The position numbers were made by a program, and so were the translations under genes. Shown here piece after piece: positions 1-6,812 of a DNA stretch of 8,802 nt. Every line of letters starts with the position of its first letter. Position 1 is the first letter of the stretch. The notes beneath the pieces are model-generated. The model was not told where the DNA came from, did not search any database, and worked only from the letters and a program-made list of their open reading frames with translations. This DNA comes from Leptospira haakeii (lineage in GTDB: Bacteria; Spirochaetota; Leptospiria; Leptospirales; Leptospiraceae): contig NZ_NPEG01000027.1 of NCBI RefSeq assembly GCF_002812045.1, forward strand, positions 1-8,802, given 5' to 3'.

Positions 1-126
1 TTCCAAAAGAAAGACAGTATCTCCTTCATGGAAATTATACTTTTCCAGAAGTACTTTAGGAATTGTAGCCCCAGCTGAATTCCCTATTGCCCGAATTGTT
101 GTCTTTTTTACTGATGCAGCATCCAT
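1..126 (-). CDS. MazE/AbrB-type antitoxin, N-terminal 42 residues (cut by window edge)
   Basis: The first 42 codons read MDAASVKKTTIRAIGNSAGA and continue with IPKVLLEKYNF and GDTVFLLE. This is the swapped-hairpin AbrB/SpoVT fold of MazE-like antitoxins: the IRAIGNSAGATIPK segment is the typical K-x-GNS-xG-xxIPK DNA-binding strand-loop. Such proteins bind their own operator and neutralise a co-encoded toxin, which would lie off the left edge. The ATG at 126 is chosen because the domain begins directly after it. No Shine-Dalgarno sequence precedes it, but a promoter-palindrome does, so translation is probably leaderless. About 113 bp separate the start from attC-A, a long leader shared with the other toxin-antitoxin cassettes here. 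The family is clear; the toxin partner is not visible. Confidence 0.85.
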   Translation of the reverse strand, partial: MDAASVKKTTIRAIGNSAGATIPKVLLEKYNFHEGDTVFLLE

Positions 127-146
127 GTTATAACAATAGTAATAAC
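127..146. promoter_or_regulatory. operator-like palindrome before the partial antitoxin gene
   Basis: GTTATAACAATAGTAATAAC has complementary ends GTTAT (127-131) and ATAAC (142-146) and touches the ATG at 126. MazE/AbrB antitoxins repress their own promoters through such palindromes. It covers the inferred -10 element, so binding would block transcription. The role is inferred from position and family. Confidence 0.5.
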
Positions 147-160
147 TGAATAATTTGCAA
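133..160 (-). promoter_or_regulatory. candidate promoter for the partial antitoxin gene
   Basis: On the minus strand, TTGCAA (160-155) and TATTGT (138-133) are separated by 16 bp and resemble -35 and -10 boxes. The expected transcription start falls at or next to the A of the ATG at 126, giving a leaderless mRNA. This would explain the lack of a ribosome binding site. Confidence 0.45.
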
Positions 161-239
161 GTATTTTATCTGAAAAAAATCAAAAAAGTAACTGAAATAG
201 AAACTTTTTGAAAAAGAACAAATGTTGTGCTCGATGTTC

Positions 240-392
240 GGCTAACGACCAAGGCTTGACGACGTTTCGCGAGTCCGCATGGACTTGGCGCGAGAATTGC
301 TCTGCAAGGCGAGTGACAAAGCGAAATGTGCCGAAGGCCAAGCGAGGGTCGCTTGCGAACCCGAAGCGCAGCGTCAGAGCCGATAGTTATAC
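240..392 (-). repeat. attC-A, family 1 cassette recombination site
   Basis: It runs from GGCTAAC (240-246) to GTTATAC (386-392). The outer L arms are GGCTTGACG and CGTCAGAGCC, which leave one unpaired G on the plus strand. Inner stems include ACGTTTCGC with GCGAAATGT, AGTCC with GGACT, and GGGTCGC with GCGAACCC. The two end boxes differ (GGCTAAC against GTTATAC) because each belongs to a different cassette. The right box, extended as GTTATACGCC, matches attC-B's left end. As cassette 246-1250's attC, it lies directly after the lipoprotein gene. Confidence 0.85.
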
Positions 393-415
393 GCCGTCGC
401 TAACTTTTTAAGAAA

Positions 416-1219
416 TTAACCCAGCGCCCTCAATGCTCCTAATGCATCCATTATTTCAGTTAAGTAAATGATAAACTGTATAGGACTAGTAATTATATCT
501 GCTATTATGGAAAACGGAGTCAGCCAATAGTAAGCAGGTTTCCCAGTGCGTTCATTCATATGACTTACTATTACTACTCTTCCTTGTACAAACTTATTAT
601 CAATAGTTGGAAAGTTGAATTCATACATTCTTTTTACGTATCCCTGCGCGTCCAAAACAATAAATAAGTTCCCTTTAGCCAATTCATATCTATTTAATCT
701 TACTTCATAGGCTTGTCGTTTAGGAAAATTGCAATTTTCTTGCTTAGGAGCATCAGTCTCGTCAAAACAAAGAAAAAATTCCCGTGAATGAGCTTTTGAA
801 AGAAAAGCCTTACCGTCCTTTGTTGCATATATCTCAGGCTTATCGTGATTAATCGCAATACGCATTTCTTTATATATTTTTGTTAGAGATTTGTGTAAAA
901 ATATTGAATCAACATAAGATATCTGCAGTCCCCCTTGGGGACTAATCTCCTTTATCTCTGCTTTAACCAATCGCGTATTTGTCTCACACTGAAAAAATGA
1001 ATTATAGGAATAGCAATTTTCTAAACTTTTGTTAGCTGAAGAAACCCCATTAATTTCGATTTCATAGGTCGGAGTTGAATATTTTTGATTTAATTTATCG
1101 TAAGAGATTGAATCAATTTGTTCAATAAGTATAGGTCTCCTCTTCCCTTCTGAAAGTTCGAATACTTTTGAAGTTATGCAGTTTGAAAAAAGAAATATTA
1201 TTATAAGATTTCTAATCAT
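416..1219 (-). CDS. probable lipoprotein of unknown function
   Basis: The 267-residue protein begins MIRNLIIIFLFSNC, a short positively charged and hydrophobic signal ending in a lipobox-like LFSNC with Cys14 as the likely lipidated residue. This loose box is usual for spirochaetes. The reading frame stays open upstream to 1432, but that part runs through attC-B, so the ATG at 1219 is chosen; it lies 31 bases inside the cassette and follows a weak GGTAG motif. The body has several cysteines and a hydrophobic C-terminal part (PFSIIADIITSPIQFIIYL), slightly reminiscent of the C-terminus of small YceK/YidQ-type lipoproteins, though I would not assign it there. There is no room for a promoter between the cassette boundary and the start, so expression probably depends on upstream transcription. 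Function unknown; a surface or periplasmic location is inferred. Confidence 0.75.
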   Translation of the reverse strand: MIRNLIIIFLFSNCITSKVFELSEGKRRPILIEQIDSISYDKLNQKYSTPTYEIEINGVSSANKSLENCYSYNSFFQCETNTRLVKAEIKEISPQGGLQISYVDSIFLHKSLTKIYKEMRIAINHDKPEIYATKDGKAFLSKAHSREFFLCFDETDAPKQENCNFPKRQAYEVRLNRYELAKGNLFIVLDAQGYVKRMYEFNFPTIDNKFVQGRVVIVSHMNERTGKPAYYWLTPFSIIADIITSPIQFIIYLTEIMDALGALRALG

Positions 1220-1244
1220 TTTTTCTACCAATTTTAGCGATGGC

Positions 1245-1406
1245 GTATAACGACCAAGGTGTTCCGACGTTTGCGCGCTGAGCGTTAGCGAAGACAGGCG
1301 CGAGAATTGCTCTGCAATTCGAGTGACTGAGCAAATGTGGCGAAGCCCGAGCGAGTGAGTCGCGTTAAGCGAGCTCCGAGCGGAGCGGAAGCACCGATAG
1401 TTAGAC
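1245..1406 (-). repeat. attC-B, family 2 cassette recombination site (longest copy)
   Basis: It runs from GTATAAC (1245-1251) to GTTAGAC (1400-1406). The L arms are GGTGTTCCG and CGGAAGCACC, again leaving one unpaired G on the plus strand. B differs from the other family 2 copies at one base pair on both sides (TTCCG/CGGAA instead of CTCCG/CGGAG), a compensatory change. Its internal hairpin region is enlarged compared with D, E and F. Confidence 0.85.
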
Positions 1407-1470
1407 GACGTGCCGAAGAATACTAGAGGCATTGTGTGAGTTTCAGTTTAAAAAGAATTTCAAAATTTCA

Positions 1471-1896
1471 CTATTCTTTCTTCAATCGTGAAACAATATA
1501 CCGAGTCCAGTACGTCACGCATACTAAGATAACGATAATAAAGAGTGCAAGTTTAAGATATTGGCCTTGATAGTAGTAGAGTTTATGTTTAACCGGAAGA
1601 TCAGAAACATCGAAAGGACCTAGTTGAGTAATTTTGATTCGATAAACTCCGATAAAATTACCCTCCTTACCTAAAATAGATAGGCCGGATCGAAAATACC
1701 CACACCCTGCATCTTCATTTTTAACTTCTGAGGTTAAAGCAAAAAAACAATACTCATCCGGAATCAGTATGTATATAGTCTTCGAGTCCAATTCCATGGG
1801 AAAGAAAATTTTAAAAAATAAAATCACGATCGATATTTTTAATAAAATCCTTGCGAGCTCCGATTTAAAAAAGTAATTAAAAAATGCTTTTAACAT
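1471..1896 (-). CDS. small two-helix membrane protein, unknown function
   Basis: The 141-residue protein has two predicted membrane helices, at about residues 17-34 (ILLKISIVILFFKIFF) and 115-131 (LKLALFIIVILVCVTYW). They flank a loop of roughly 80 residues with three cysteines. The C-terminus is basic (RYIVSRLKKE), which suggests both ends are cytoplasmic and the loop is periplasmic. The ATG at 1896 lies 37 bases inside the cassette; no good Shine-Dalgarno sequence is seen and no promoter fits. I do not recognise a family. Single hydrophobic orphan genes are common cargo of sedentary integron arrays. Confidence 0.75.
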   Translation of the reverse strand: MLKAFFNYFFKSELARILLKISIVILFFKIFFPMELDSKTIYILIPDEYCFFALTSEVKNEDAGCGYFRSGLSILGKEGNFIGVYRIKITQLGPFDVSDLPVKHKLYYYQGQYLKLALFIIVILVCVTYWTRYIVSRLKKE

Positions 1897-1927
1897 AATA
1901 TATTCAAAGAAAATGTTTCGGCATGTC

Positions 1928-2081
1928 GTCTAACGACCAAGGCTTGACGACGTTTCGCGAGTGCGTAAGCACTTGGCACGAGACTTGCTCTGCAAGACGA
2001 GTGACAAAGCGAAATGTGGCGTAGCCCAAGCGAGGGTTGCGAAGCAATCCCGAAGTGCTGCGTCAGAGCCGAAAGTTAGAC
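1928..2081 (-). repeat. attC-C, family 1 cassette recombination site
   Basis: It runs from GTCTAAC (1928-1934) to GTTAGAC (2075-2081). The first internal hairpin is AGTGC/GCACT where A, H and I have AGTCC/GGACT, a paired change. The last hairpin is GGGTTGC with GCAATCCC. The spacer before the right R box is GAAA instead of the usual GATA. Confidence 0.85.
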
Positions 2082-2110
2082 GCCGTGCATATTTTCAGTA
2101 AAGATAATAA

Positions 2111-3103
2111 TCACTTATTTGTTGGAACAGTTCGAAGTTTAAGCATTTGTTCATGGCCCTTCTTGTTCAATTTCCAAAACCATGCCCATCCTCCATTTAC
2201 AGTTTGCAAATATTCGACGTTAATAAACCCATATGCCATAAATTGAACTTTAATTGTTTGAAAGTCATGTTCGGACATAGAACCTGAGGTCCCAACAGCT
2301 TTATTTGATAATTCTGATGCTAATGTACTTTTAACAATCAATTCATTTGGGAAGTTTAGTATCCTTGGAGATATAAGTCCGAATAACTCTCCCCATGTAA
2401 CTTTAACTTTCCAATCTAAATATGAATTTGGTCGAGTCGCTGTAGAAAAGTATCTTCCCTGAATTTCTATATACTCATCCAAATCTGCTAATTTTAGATC
2501 AACAGTAGATTTTTTATCTTCTAAAACAGCTAATTTTTGTTTTAGGTCCTGATTTTCTTTACGCAATTCATTAATTTCTGACAATAGTTCTTCATTTCTT
2601 ACTTCGTCTGCTCTAACCCATCCTTTCGCAGGGAATGTTCGAATAGTTCGATTGAGACTCAGCGCTACTTTTGCATGAACATCTTCCGGTTTTGACCATA
2701 TTTTTACAAGTCGACCATTTGCGACTTTGTTTCTGAAGTCGATTAGACTTTGCTTGAGAATTGGATCAGTTTCAATTTTATCCGATCCCAAATCATCGGG
2801 AGATTCATGAATCAAGGCAATGACCTTAAGCCCAATTTCACAAGCATAATCATATTCCTTTTCGGTATAACTTATTCCATCGGGACCGACCGTACCATAT
2901 TTTCCTGCAATTATTAATAGATAATAATCACAATCATTTATCACCTTCTTGATAAATTCCCATTGCTCTTCGTCCGTTGCTGGAAATAACTCCATTCCTG
3001 CAGGAATACAATCCATTTCCATCAAAGTCTGAATAACTCTAGATCTTTCTTCTTTTAGATCAGCGAATGTAGAACTTACAAATACCTGGTATCTTTTATC
3101 CAT
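2111..3103 (-). CDS. DUF4062-domain protein, possible defence factor
   Basis: The 330-residue protein starts with a DUF4062 domain. Residues 6-23 contain [18 protein letters not shown], the family's FxSST-xxDLxxER signature, followed by [20 protein letters not shown] (36-55) and [16 protein letters not shown] (57-72). This alpha/beta domain is related in style to TIR-like modules and is often found at the N-terminus of multidomain bacterial defence proteins. A charged coiled coil follows at about 165-205 ([19 protein letters not shown]). The C-terminal 120 residues end in a basic, tryptophan-rich segment that could be a winged helix. No ATPase is fused, so it is shorter than the STAND-type relatives. 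The ATG at 3103 has AGGA five bases upstream and lies 42 bases inside the cassette. The domain call is firm; an antiphage role is inference. Confidence 0.85.
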   Translation of the reverse strand: MDKRYQVFVSSTFADLKEERSRVIQTLMEMDCIPAGMELFPATDEEQWEFIKKVINDCDYYLLIIAGKYGTVGPDGISYTEKEYDYACEIGLKVIALIHESPDDLGSDKIETDPILKQSLIDFRNKVANGRLVKIWSKPEDVHAKVALSLNRTIRTFPAKGWVRADEVRNEELLSEINELRKENQDLKQKLAVLEDKKSTVDLKLADLDEYIEIQGRYFSTATRPNSYLDWKVKVTWGELFGLISPRILNFPNELIVKSTLASELSNKAVGTSGSMSEHDFQTIKVQFMAYGFINVEYLQTVNGGWAWFWKLNKKGHEQMLKLRTVPTNK

Positions 3104-3139
3104 AAAATCCTAATTCTTCAATTGATTGTTATGCATGGC

Positions 3140-3281
3140 GTCTAACGACCAAGGTGCTCCGACGTTTGCGATGGCACGAGTTTGCTCATGCAAACGAAGT
3201 GACAGAAGCAAATGTGGCGAAGCCCAAGCGAGTGGGTTACGAAGTAAGCCCCGAGCGGCGCGGAGGCACCGCAAGTTATCC
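3140..3281 (-). repeat. attC-D, family 2 cassette recombination site
   Basis: It runs from GTCTAAC (3140-3146) to GTTATCC (3275-3281). The L arms are GGTGCTCCG and CGGAGGCACC, with one unpaired G. GTTATCC departs from the GTTRRRY consensus, but attC-E's left box changes with it (GGATAAC). The spacer before the right R box is GCAA instead of GATA. Confidence 0.85.
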
Positions 3282-3534
3282 GACGTTTCAGACACAACTA
3301 GGAATAATTTCACATGCTTCGAAGCTGAAGAATTCAATTAGAAAAACTCTGTCCGCCACTAACGCTAGCCTCAAACACCAACAACCGTCAGAACCGCAAG
3401 ATGCACTTTAAGAGTAAGGCGGCTATTGGAAAAAAGCAGCTAATTATTTAGCAAGCTACAAACCGCTTGAACCTATATAAAGAAAACCTTGAATTCCAAA
3501 ACAAACAAAAAAACAAATTCTGGCTGAAATGTTC
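3282..3534. other. cassette body without a convincing gene
   Basis: These 253 bp between attC-D and attC-E make a complete cassette with matching ends (GTTATCCGA at 3275 and its complement ending at 3541). Longer open frames across it start inside the neighbouring repeats. On the minus strand only very short frames remain, the best giving 11-22 residues without an ATG. A 10-bp palindrome, GCTTCGAAGC, lies near 3317. It may hold a regulatory RNA, a promoter or a decayed gene; the sequence does not decide. Confidence 0.55.
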
Positions 3535-3672
3535 GGATAACGACCAAGGTGCTCCGACGTTCGCAACGGCACGAGTTTGCTCAGCAAACGAAGTGACGGA
3601 CGCGAATGTGGCGTAGCCCGAGCGAGAGGTGCGAAGCAACCTTGAGCGGAGCGGAGGCACCGATAGTTATGC
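3535..3672 (-). repeat. attC-E, family 2 cassette recombination site (shortest copy)
   Basis: It runs from GGATAAC (3535-3541) to GTTATGC (3666-3672). The L arms are GGTGCTCCG and CGGAGGCACC with one unpaired G. The left flank TGTTCGGATAAC carries one extra T relative to the partner flank right of attC-D. The same TGTTCGG form occurs left of attC-A. The right box GTTATGCGC pairs with attC-F's left end. Confidence 0.85.
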
Positions 3673-3741
3673 GCTGAACCGGACGTTAACGCGAAATTAC
3701 TTAAAAATACTGCCTTAACTCCAAACAATATTTATTTTCAA

Positions 3742-4236
3742 TTAACTTTTTGCATTAAGCAATTGAATGATAAATTCTTTGATGATTTTTGCTTCAGATT
3801 TAAAGCCAATCAACGCACCGAAATATACACCTCCTGGAACAATTAAAAGGAGTGGAGTTATTTTATTATTGTTCTCATTTAAATTCGCCAAATCAAATAA
3901 AGAGACTATTAACGAAATAAAAGGTATAAGAACAAATAATCCGATTGATAACTTCGTTACTATATGCAGCCTTACCTTAACGGAAATAAATGTAATTTCT
4001 TTCTCTGCGAAAAGCGTCCCCTGCAAGAACGGTAGAGCGGCGTTTTTATATCCTATTTTCCTGTACATCTGAAATTGATTCTTAACTACTCTGTTAAAAT
4101 AATCAGTATCAGAAATACTACGAATTCTTTCGAAAATTTCGTCTTCAGAAAGCTTAGTATATAAAATATAATTCTCATAAATCAAAAGTTTTTTTAGAAG
4201 ATCTTTTAATTTAACACTTAGTTCTTTAATATTCAT
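3742..4236 (-). CDS. two-helix membrane protein, unknown function
   Basis: The 164-residue protein has a soluble, charged N-terminal half, followed by two hydrophobic helices at about residues 94-115 (KLSIGLFVLIPFISLIVSLF) and 127-146 (TPLLLIVPGGVYFGALIGF). The segment before the first helix (YKNAALPFLQGTLFAEKEIT) loosely resembles other small integron or orphan membrane proteins with a PxxxGxI-type strand, but no family can be named. The ATG at 4236 is immediately preceded by the stop of a 15-codon frame (TAAATG) and no Shine-Dalgarno is seen, so coupled translation is possible. Both helices and the short C-terminal tail suggest an inner-membrane location with cytoplasmic ends. Confidence 0.75.
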   Translation of the reverse strand: MNIKELSVKLKDLLKKLLIYENYILYTKLSEDEIFERIRSISDTDYFNRVVKNQFQMYRKIGYKNAALPFLQGTLFAEKEITFISVKVRLHIVTKLSIGLFVLIPFISLIVSLFDLANLNENNNKITPLLLIVPGGVYFGALIGFKSEAKIIKEFIIQLLNAKS

Positions 4237-4284
4237 TTATTTAATGTATCTACGGCGCTCATTTATTTTTTCTTTGAGAATCAT
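4237..4284 (-). CDS. possible 15-residue leader peptide, MILKEKINERRRYIK
   Basis: A frame from ATG at 4284 ends with TAA at 4239-4237, directly abutting the ATG at 4236 of the membrane-protein gene. It lies wholly inside the cassette, 20 bases from its boundary, and encodes a strongly basic peptide. It may only provide translational coupling for a gene that lacks its own ribosome binding site. It has no clear Shine-Dalgarno itself, and chance is a real alternative. Confidence 0.25.
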   Translation of the reverse strand: MILKEKINERRRYIK

Positions 4285-4298
4285 ATGTTCGGTTTTGC

Positions 4299-4439
4299 GC
4301 ATAACGACCAAGGTGCTCCGACGTTTGCGATGGCACGAGTTTGCTCTGCAAACGAAGTGACTGAAGCAAATGTGGCGAAGCCTAAGCGAGTGGGTCACGA
4401 CGTGAGCCCCGAGCGGCGCGGAGGCACCGATAGTTAGAC
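4299..4439 (-). repeat. attC-F, family 2 cassette recombination site
   Basis: It runs from GCATAAC (4299-4305) to GTTAGAC (4433-4439). The L arms are GGTGCTCCG and CGGAGGCACC with one unpaired G. It is nearly the same length and sequence as attC-D, although the cargo genes differ, which suggests exchange or late copying of attC sites. Confidence 0.85.
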
Positions 4440-4450
4440 GCCGTAATTTA

Positions 4451-5476
4451 TTATAGTTTGTTACTTTTAAATAACTCGAGCAAGGAATCAATTTTCACAC
4501 TTTCTCCTTTGTCATTTCCATAAGGAATTTTACCTGCAAAGTAAGTATTCTTTGTAATTTCCTTTATCAATTCTACCCTCGCGTCTACATTATCGCTTGG
4601 GATAAGATCCGAAAGCAATTTAAATGAATTCAGTACATTCTCTCTATGAACATTAATTGTTGCTAGTAATTTATTACTATTATAGTTTTTAAAGCAAACT
4701 CTTAGTAGAAATACCCAAGCAGATAATATCACAAGCCTTACTGAATACCAACTAATGTATTTCACACTAAACGATGAGTCATTGTATAGAAAGATGTTCG
4801 AGTCGAAATTATAAACTAAAAATGAAGGTAATGAAAATAAAGCCGCAAAACCAACTGCCAACCATAACTCTGCAGCACCGATTTTTAATTTTGAGAAATA
4901 ATTTTCATTCTCAAACTTATCAAAAAATCGAGAGTGTCTTGCGGCTTGATTTCCAAAAATACTTGCGTATTTTTCTATACTAATTTGTGAGAGTTCCTTA
5001 CGAAAGGTCTCCAATAAAGAATCAACTTCTTTATTCTTCAATTCCAATTTATGAATAAGCGTTTCGACTTTCGATTCATAATCTTGATCAAAACTCACAA
5101 TATATGAAGCTATGAAAGGATACGCAACTCTGTTAGATCTAGTATCTCCGGAAAAAATATTGAGAACGCTTATAGCCTCCTCCATTTCACTTGAAATTTC
5201 TCCATAAGGCCTAGGCGCCGTATTATTTAATAAATTTTTTAACGAGTTACCGGGTTCTAAAAATCCACCTGCATAAAATAATATTGATGAAACGATATTG
5301 TCTTCAAATTCGAATTTGATAAGTATTTCTAAAGTTTTTTTTAAGTTGGTAGCCGTGAATCTATATCTACCAAATGAATATTTAAAATGCTCTTCAATTC
5401 TCTGATCTTTTAAATTGAGTAGTTGATTCAATTCATAGATCGCCTTTTCAGCATCTTTTCTCTGTTGATCGTTCAT
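4451..5476 (-). CDS. two-helix membrane protein with large soluble domain, possible effector
   Basis: The 341-residue protein has a soluble helical N-terminal part of about 195 residues, including a likely coiled coil near 131-166. Two membrane helices follow at about 201-222 (AAELWLAVGFAALFSLPSFLV) and 243-263 (WYSVRLVILSAWVFLLRVCF). The cytoplasmic tail contains KNYNSNKLLATINVHRENVLNSFKLL; an NxHRxNxLxxF pattern right after a paired membrane segment is familiar from a widespread uncharacterised class of bacterial proteins that I cannot name with certainty. Such soluble-sensor plus 2-TM designs are often proposed as abortive-infection effectors; that role is inference here. The ATG at 5476 has AGGA eight bases upstream and lies 28 bases inside the cassette, leaving no space for a promoter. 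Confidence 0.8.
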   Translation of the reverse strand: MNDQQRKDAEKAIYELNQLLNLKDQRIEEHFKYSFGRYRFTATNLKKTLEILIKFEFEDNIVSSILFYAGGFLEPGNSLKNLLNNTAPRPYGEISSEMEEAISVLNIFSGDTRSNRVAYPFIASYIVSFDQDYESKVETLIHKLELKNKEVDSLLETFRKELSQISIEKYASIFGNQAARHSRFFDKFENENYFSKLKIGAAELWLAVGFAALFSLPSFLVYNFDSNIFLYNDSSFSVKYISWYSVRLVILSAWVFLLRVCFKNYNSNKLLATINVHRENVLNSFKLLSDLIPSDNVDARVELIKEITKNTYFAGKIPYGNDKGESVKIDSLLELFKSNKL

Positions 5477-5498
5477 ATGTGAATTCCTAAATTATGGC

Positions 5499-5651
5499 GT
5501 CTAACGACCAAGGCTTGACGACGTTTCGCGAGTGCAAAGCACTTGGCACGAGGCTTGCCCTGCAAGACGAGTGACAAAGCGAAATGTGCCGAAGGCCAAG
5601 CGAGAGTTGCGAAGCAAGCTCGAAGCGATGCGTCAGAGCCGATAGTTAGAC
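5499..5651 (-). repeat. attC-G, family 1 cassette recombination site
   Basis: It runs from GTCTAAC (5499-5505) to GTTAGAC (5645-5651). Hairpins are AGTGC/GCACT, CTTGC/GCAAG, GCC-GAA-GGC and GAGAGTTGC/GCAAGCTC. It shares with attC-K the variants GAGGCTTGC and GCGATGCGTCAGAGCC, so these two copies look closely related. It follows the MazF stop by only 27 bases and closes that cassette. Confidence 0.85.
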
Positions 5652-5678
5652 GCCGGTTTTTGACTTTCAAAGAAAGTT

Positions 5679-6002
5679 TTAATCTACCAACATTTCCTGA
5701 ATAACTTGTTTAACTTTAGAAACAGTCTTTGATTCTATCTTACCAAGCTTCTTAATCAAACGAGTTTTATCAACTGTCCGAATTTGATCTAAAACTATCC
5801 AACCCTTCTTACTTTGAAATGTTAACTCAATTCTGGTTGGATAAGAATGCGATTTAGTAGTCATCGGAGCAATAATGATCGTACTGATGAACTTATTCAT
5901 CTCATTTGGTGATATTACAACACAGGGTCTGGATTTTTTTATTTCATGTCCGATCGTTGGATCTAAGTTAATCAGATAAACTTCGTATTGAGAAACTACC
6001 AT
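5679..6002 (-). CDS. mazF: MazF/ChpK-type toxin endoribonuclease
   Basis: The 107-residue protein is a PemK/MazF-type mRNA interferase. It shows VYLINLDPTIGHEIKKSRPCVVIS at the N-terminus, where Arg25 corresponds to the catalytic Arg in GxExxxxRPxVVxS. IIIAPMTTK follows, where Thr48/Thr49 corresponds to the active-site Thr. The later WIVLDQIRTVDKTRLIKKLG is typical of the Leptospira ChpK/PemK branch. MazF toxins cut mRNA at short sequences and arrest growth when the antitoxin decays. The ATG at 6002 is preferred over a TTG two codons earlier because AAGGA sits six bases before it. It overlaps the mazE stop by seven bases (ATGGTAG), indicating translational coupling. All key residues are present, so it is probably active. 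Confidence 0.92.
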   Translation of the reverse strand: MVVSQYEVYLINLDPTIGHEIKKSRPCVVISPNEMNKFISTIIIAPMTTKSHSYPTRIELTFQSKKGWIVLDQIRTVDKTRLIKKLGKIESKTVSKVKQVIQEMLVD

Positions 6003-6244
6003 TCCCAATCCTTAGTAGATAAATCTATGGAATCTGGAATTAGCAATTTGTCTTCCTTTCTTTCTGACATTACCTTAAACTGTTTTTCCCAACCATCGCG
6101 AGGTTTAGCTTTTAGCGGAACTATAATGATCTTATTTTTATCTATAAGTAAGTCTACTTCTTCCTCAATATGGCATTCTTCCAGAACTGCCTTAGGTATT
6201 CTTATACCTTTTGAATTGCCTATTTTAACTACGGAAGCTCTCAT
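5996..6244 (-). CDS. mazE: MazE/ChpI-type antitoxin
   Basis: The 82-residue protein has an N-terminal AbrB/SpoVT-type DNA-binding domain (MRASVVKIGNSKGIRIPKAV, residues 1-20, continuing to about 45). Its acidic, tryptophan-containing tail (GWEKQFKVMSERKED, then DWEW at the end) would wrap around MazF. It is the upstream gene of a coupled antitoxin-toxin operon filling one cassette. The ATG at 6244 lies inside a perfect 16-bp palindrome and has no Shine-Dalgarno, but a strong promoter places the transcription start at the ATG, so a leaderless message is likely. The operon should be autorepressed by MazE or MazEF. In an integron, such a cassette would penalise its own loss and so stabilise the array. 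Confidence 0.92.
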   Translation of the reverse strand: MRASVVKIGNSKGIRIPKAVLEECHIEEEVDLLIDKNKIIIVPLKAKPRDGWEKQFKVMSERKEDKLLIPDSIDLSTKDWEW

Positions 6245-6264
6245 AGTAATTACTATGTAATTAC
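6242..6264. promoter_or_regulatory. mazE operator: perfect palindrome plus second half
   Basis: CATAGTAATTACTATG (6242-6257) is a perfect 16-bp palindrome that includes the mazE start codon and the likely -10 box. The core GTAATTAC occurs at 6246-6253 and again at 6257-6264, centred 11 bp apart, one helical turn. Two antitoxin dimers could bind side by side on the same face. The operator role is inferred from the family. Confidence 0.65.
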
Positions 6265-6279
6265 GAATAATTCTGTCAA
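6252..6279 (-). promoter_or_regulatory. mazEF promoter
   Basis: On the minus strand a consensus -35 box TTGACA (6279-6274) is followed after 16 bp by CATAGT (6257-6252) as a -10 box. Transcription would start about seven bases later, at the A of the mazE ATG, giving a leaderless mRNA. The -35 is the best in the window; the -10 is only a partial match. Confidence 0.6.
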
Positions 6280-6359
6280 CAAAAATGTATCTTTTGGCAG
6301 ACCTTTAAAACTACGTATCTTTATGCTTTTTTGTGAAGAAGGCTTTTTTAAAAACTGGC

Positions 6360-6515
6360 GTCTAACGACCAAGGCTTGACGACGTTTCGCGAGTCCGCAA
6401 GGACTTGGCACGAGACTTGCCACCGCAAGGCGAGTGACAAAGCGAAATGTGGCGCAGCCCGGAACGAGGGTCGCGTAGCGAACCCGAAGTGTAGCGTCAG
6501 AGCCGATAGTTAGGC
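6360..6515 (-). repeat. attC-H, family 1 cassette recombination site
   Basis: It runs from GTCTAAC (6360-6366) to GTTAGGC (6509-6515). Hairpins are AGTCC/GGACT, CTTGC-CACC-GCAAG, GGC-GCA-GCC and GGGTCGC/GCGAACCC. Its right box GTTAGGC is unique in the window and is matched by the equally unique GCCTAAC of attC-I's left end. It closes the cassette without a clear gene. Confidence 0.85.
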
Positions 6516-6812
6516 GCAGTATCGCCTCAAACACATTGCACCAAACCCTACTCTAGAAAATCTTCCAATAGAGAAAAAGTAAATTAGTGACTTATTCACT
6601 TTCACAATATAAAGTAGCGAACCCTTTTCGCATCTCTTAGTACAAAGGCAACATGAGTTTTGAAGAAACCTAACATTAATAAGATCTTTCAGTCTACGAT
6701 ATAAGATAAGAAAAGGGAGAAAAGCGATCGAACTTAAAGTGGATCCCTATTCGGCTCTTAGGTAAAATTCAAAACTTATATAATAAAAAATAAAAGAAAA
6801 TCGCGATATTGC
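6516..6812. other. cassette body without a convincing gene
   Basis: These 297 bp between attC-H and attC-I form a cassette with matched ends (GTTAGGCGCAGTATCGC, complement left of 6819). No long frame exists on either strand. On the minus strand the best is a 24-residue frame, ATG at 6676 to TGA at 6602, MLGFFKTHVAFVLRDAKRV then RYFIL, without a good ribosome site. An A+T-rich tract at 6773-6800, with TATATAA-like sequence, could be a promoter. AGTGA/TCACT at about 6586-6600 is a short inverted repeat. A small RNA or promoter cassette is possible but unproven. Confidence 0.5.

Noticed and set aside
208..411. Plus-strand frame of 67 residues through attC-A
   Set aside because: It lies almost wholly in the repeat, is arginine-rich by base composition, and runs opposite to all real genes.
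1220..1432. 71-residue upstream extension of the lipoprotein gene
   Set aside because: It translates attC-B; the signal peptide begins at the ATG at 1219.
3126..3411. Two overlapping plus-strand frames over attC-D and the next cassette
   Set aside because: Most of their length is repeat sequence, and the same repeat gives similar frames elsewhere.
3448..3728. Minus-strand frames starting right of or in attC-E and ending in the gene-less cassette
   Set aside because: They cross a recombination site, use repeat sequence as protein, and have no start inside the cassette.
3767..4072. Plus-strand frame of 101 residues
   Set aside because: It is the antisense shadow of the membrane-protein gene 3742-4236.
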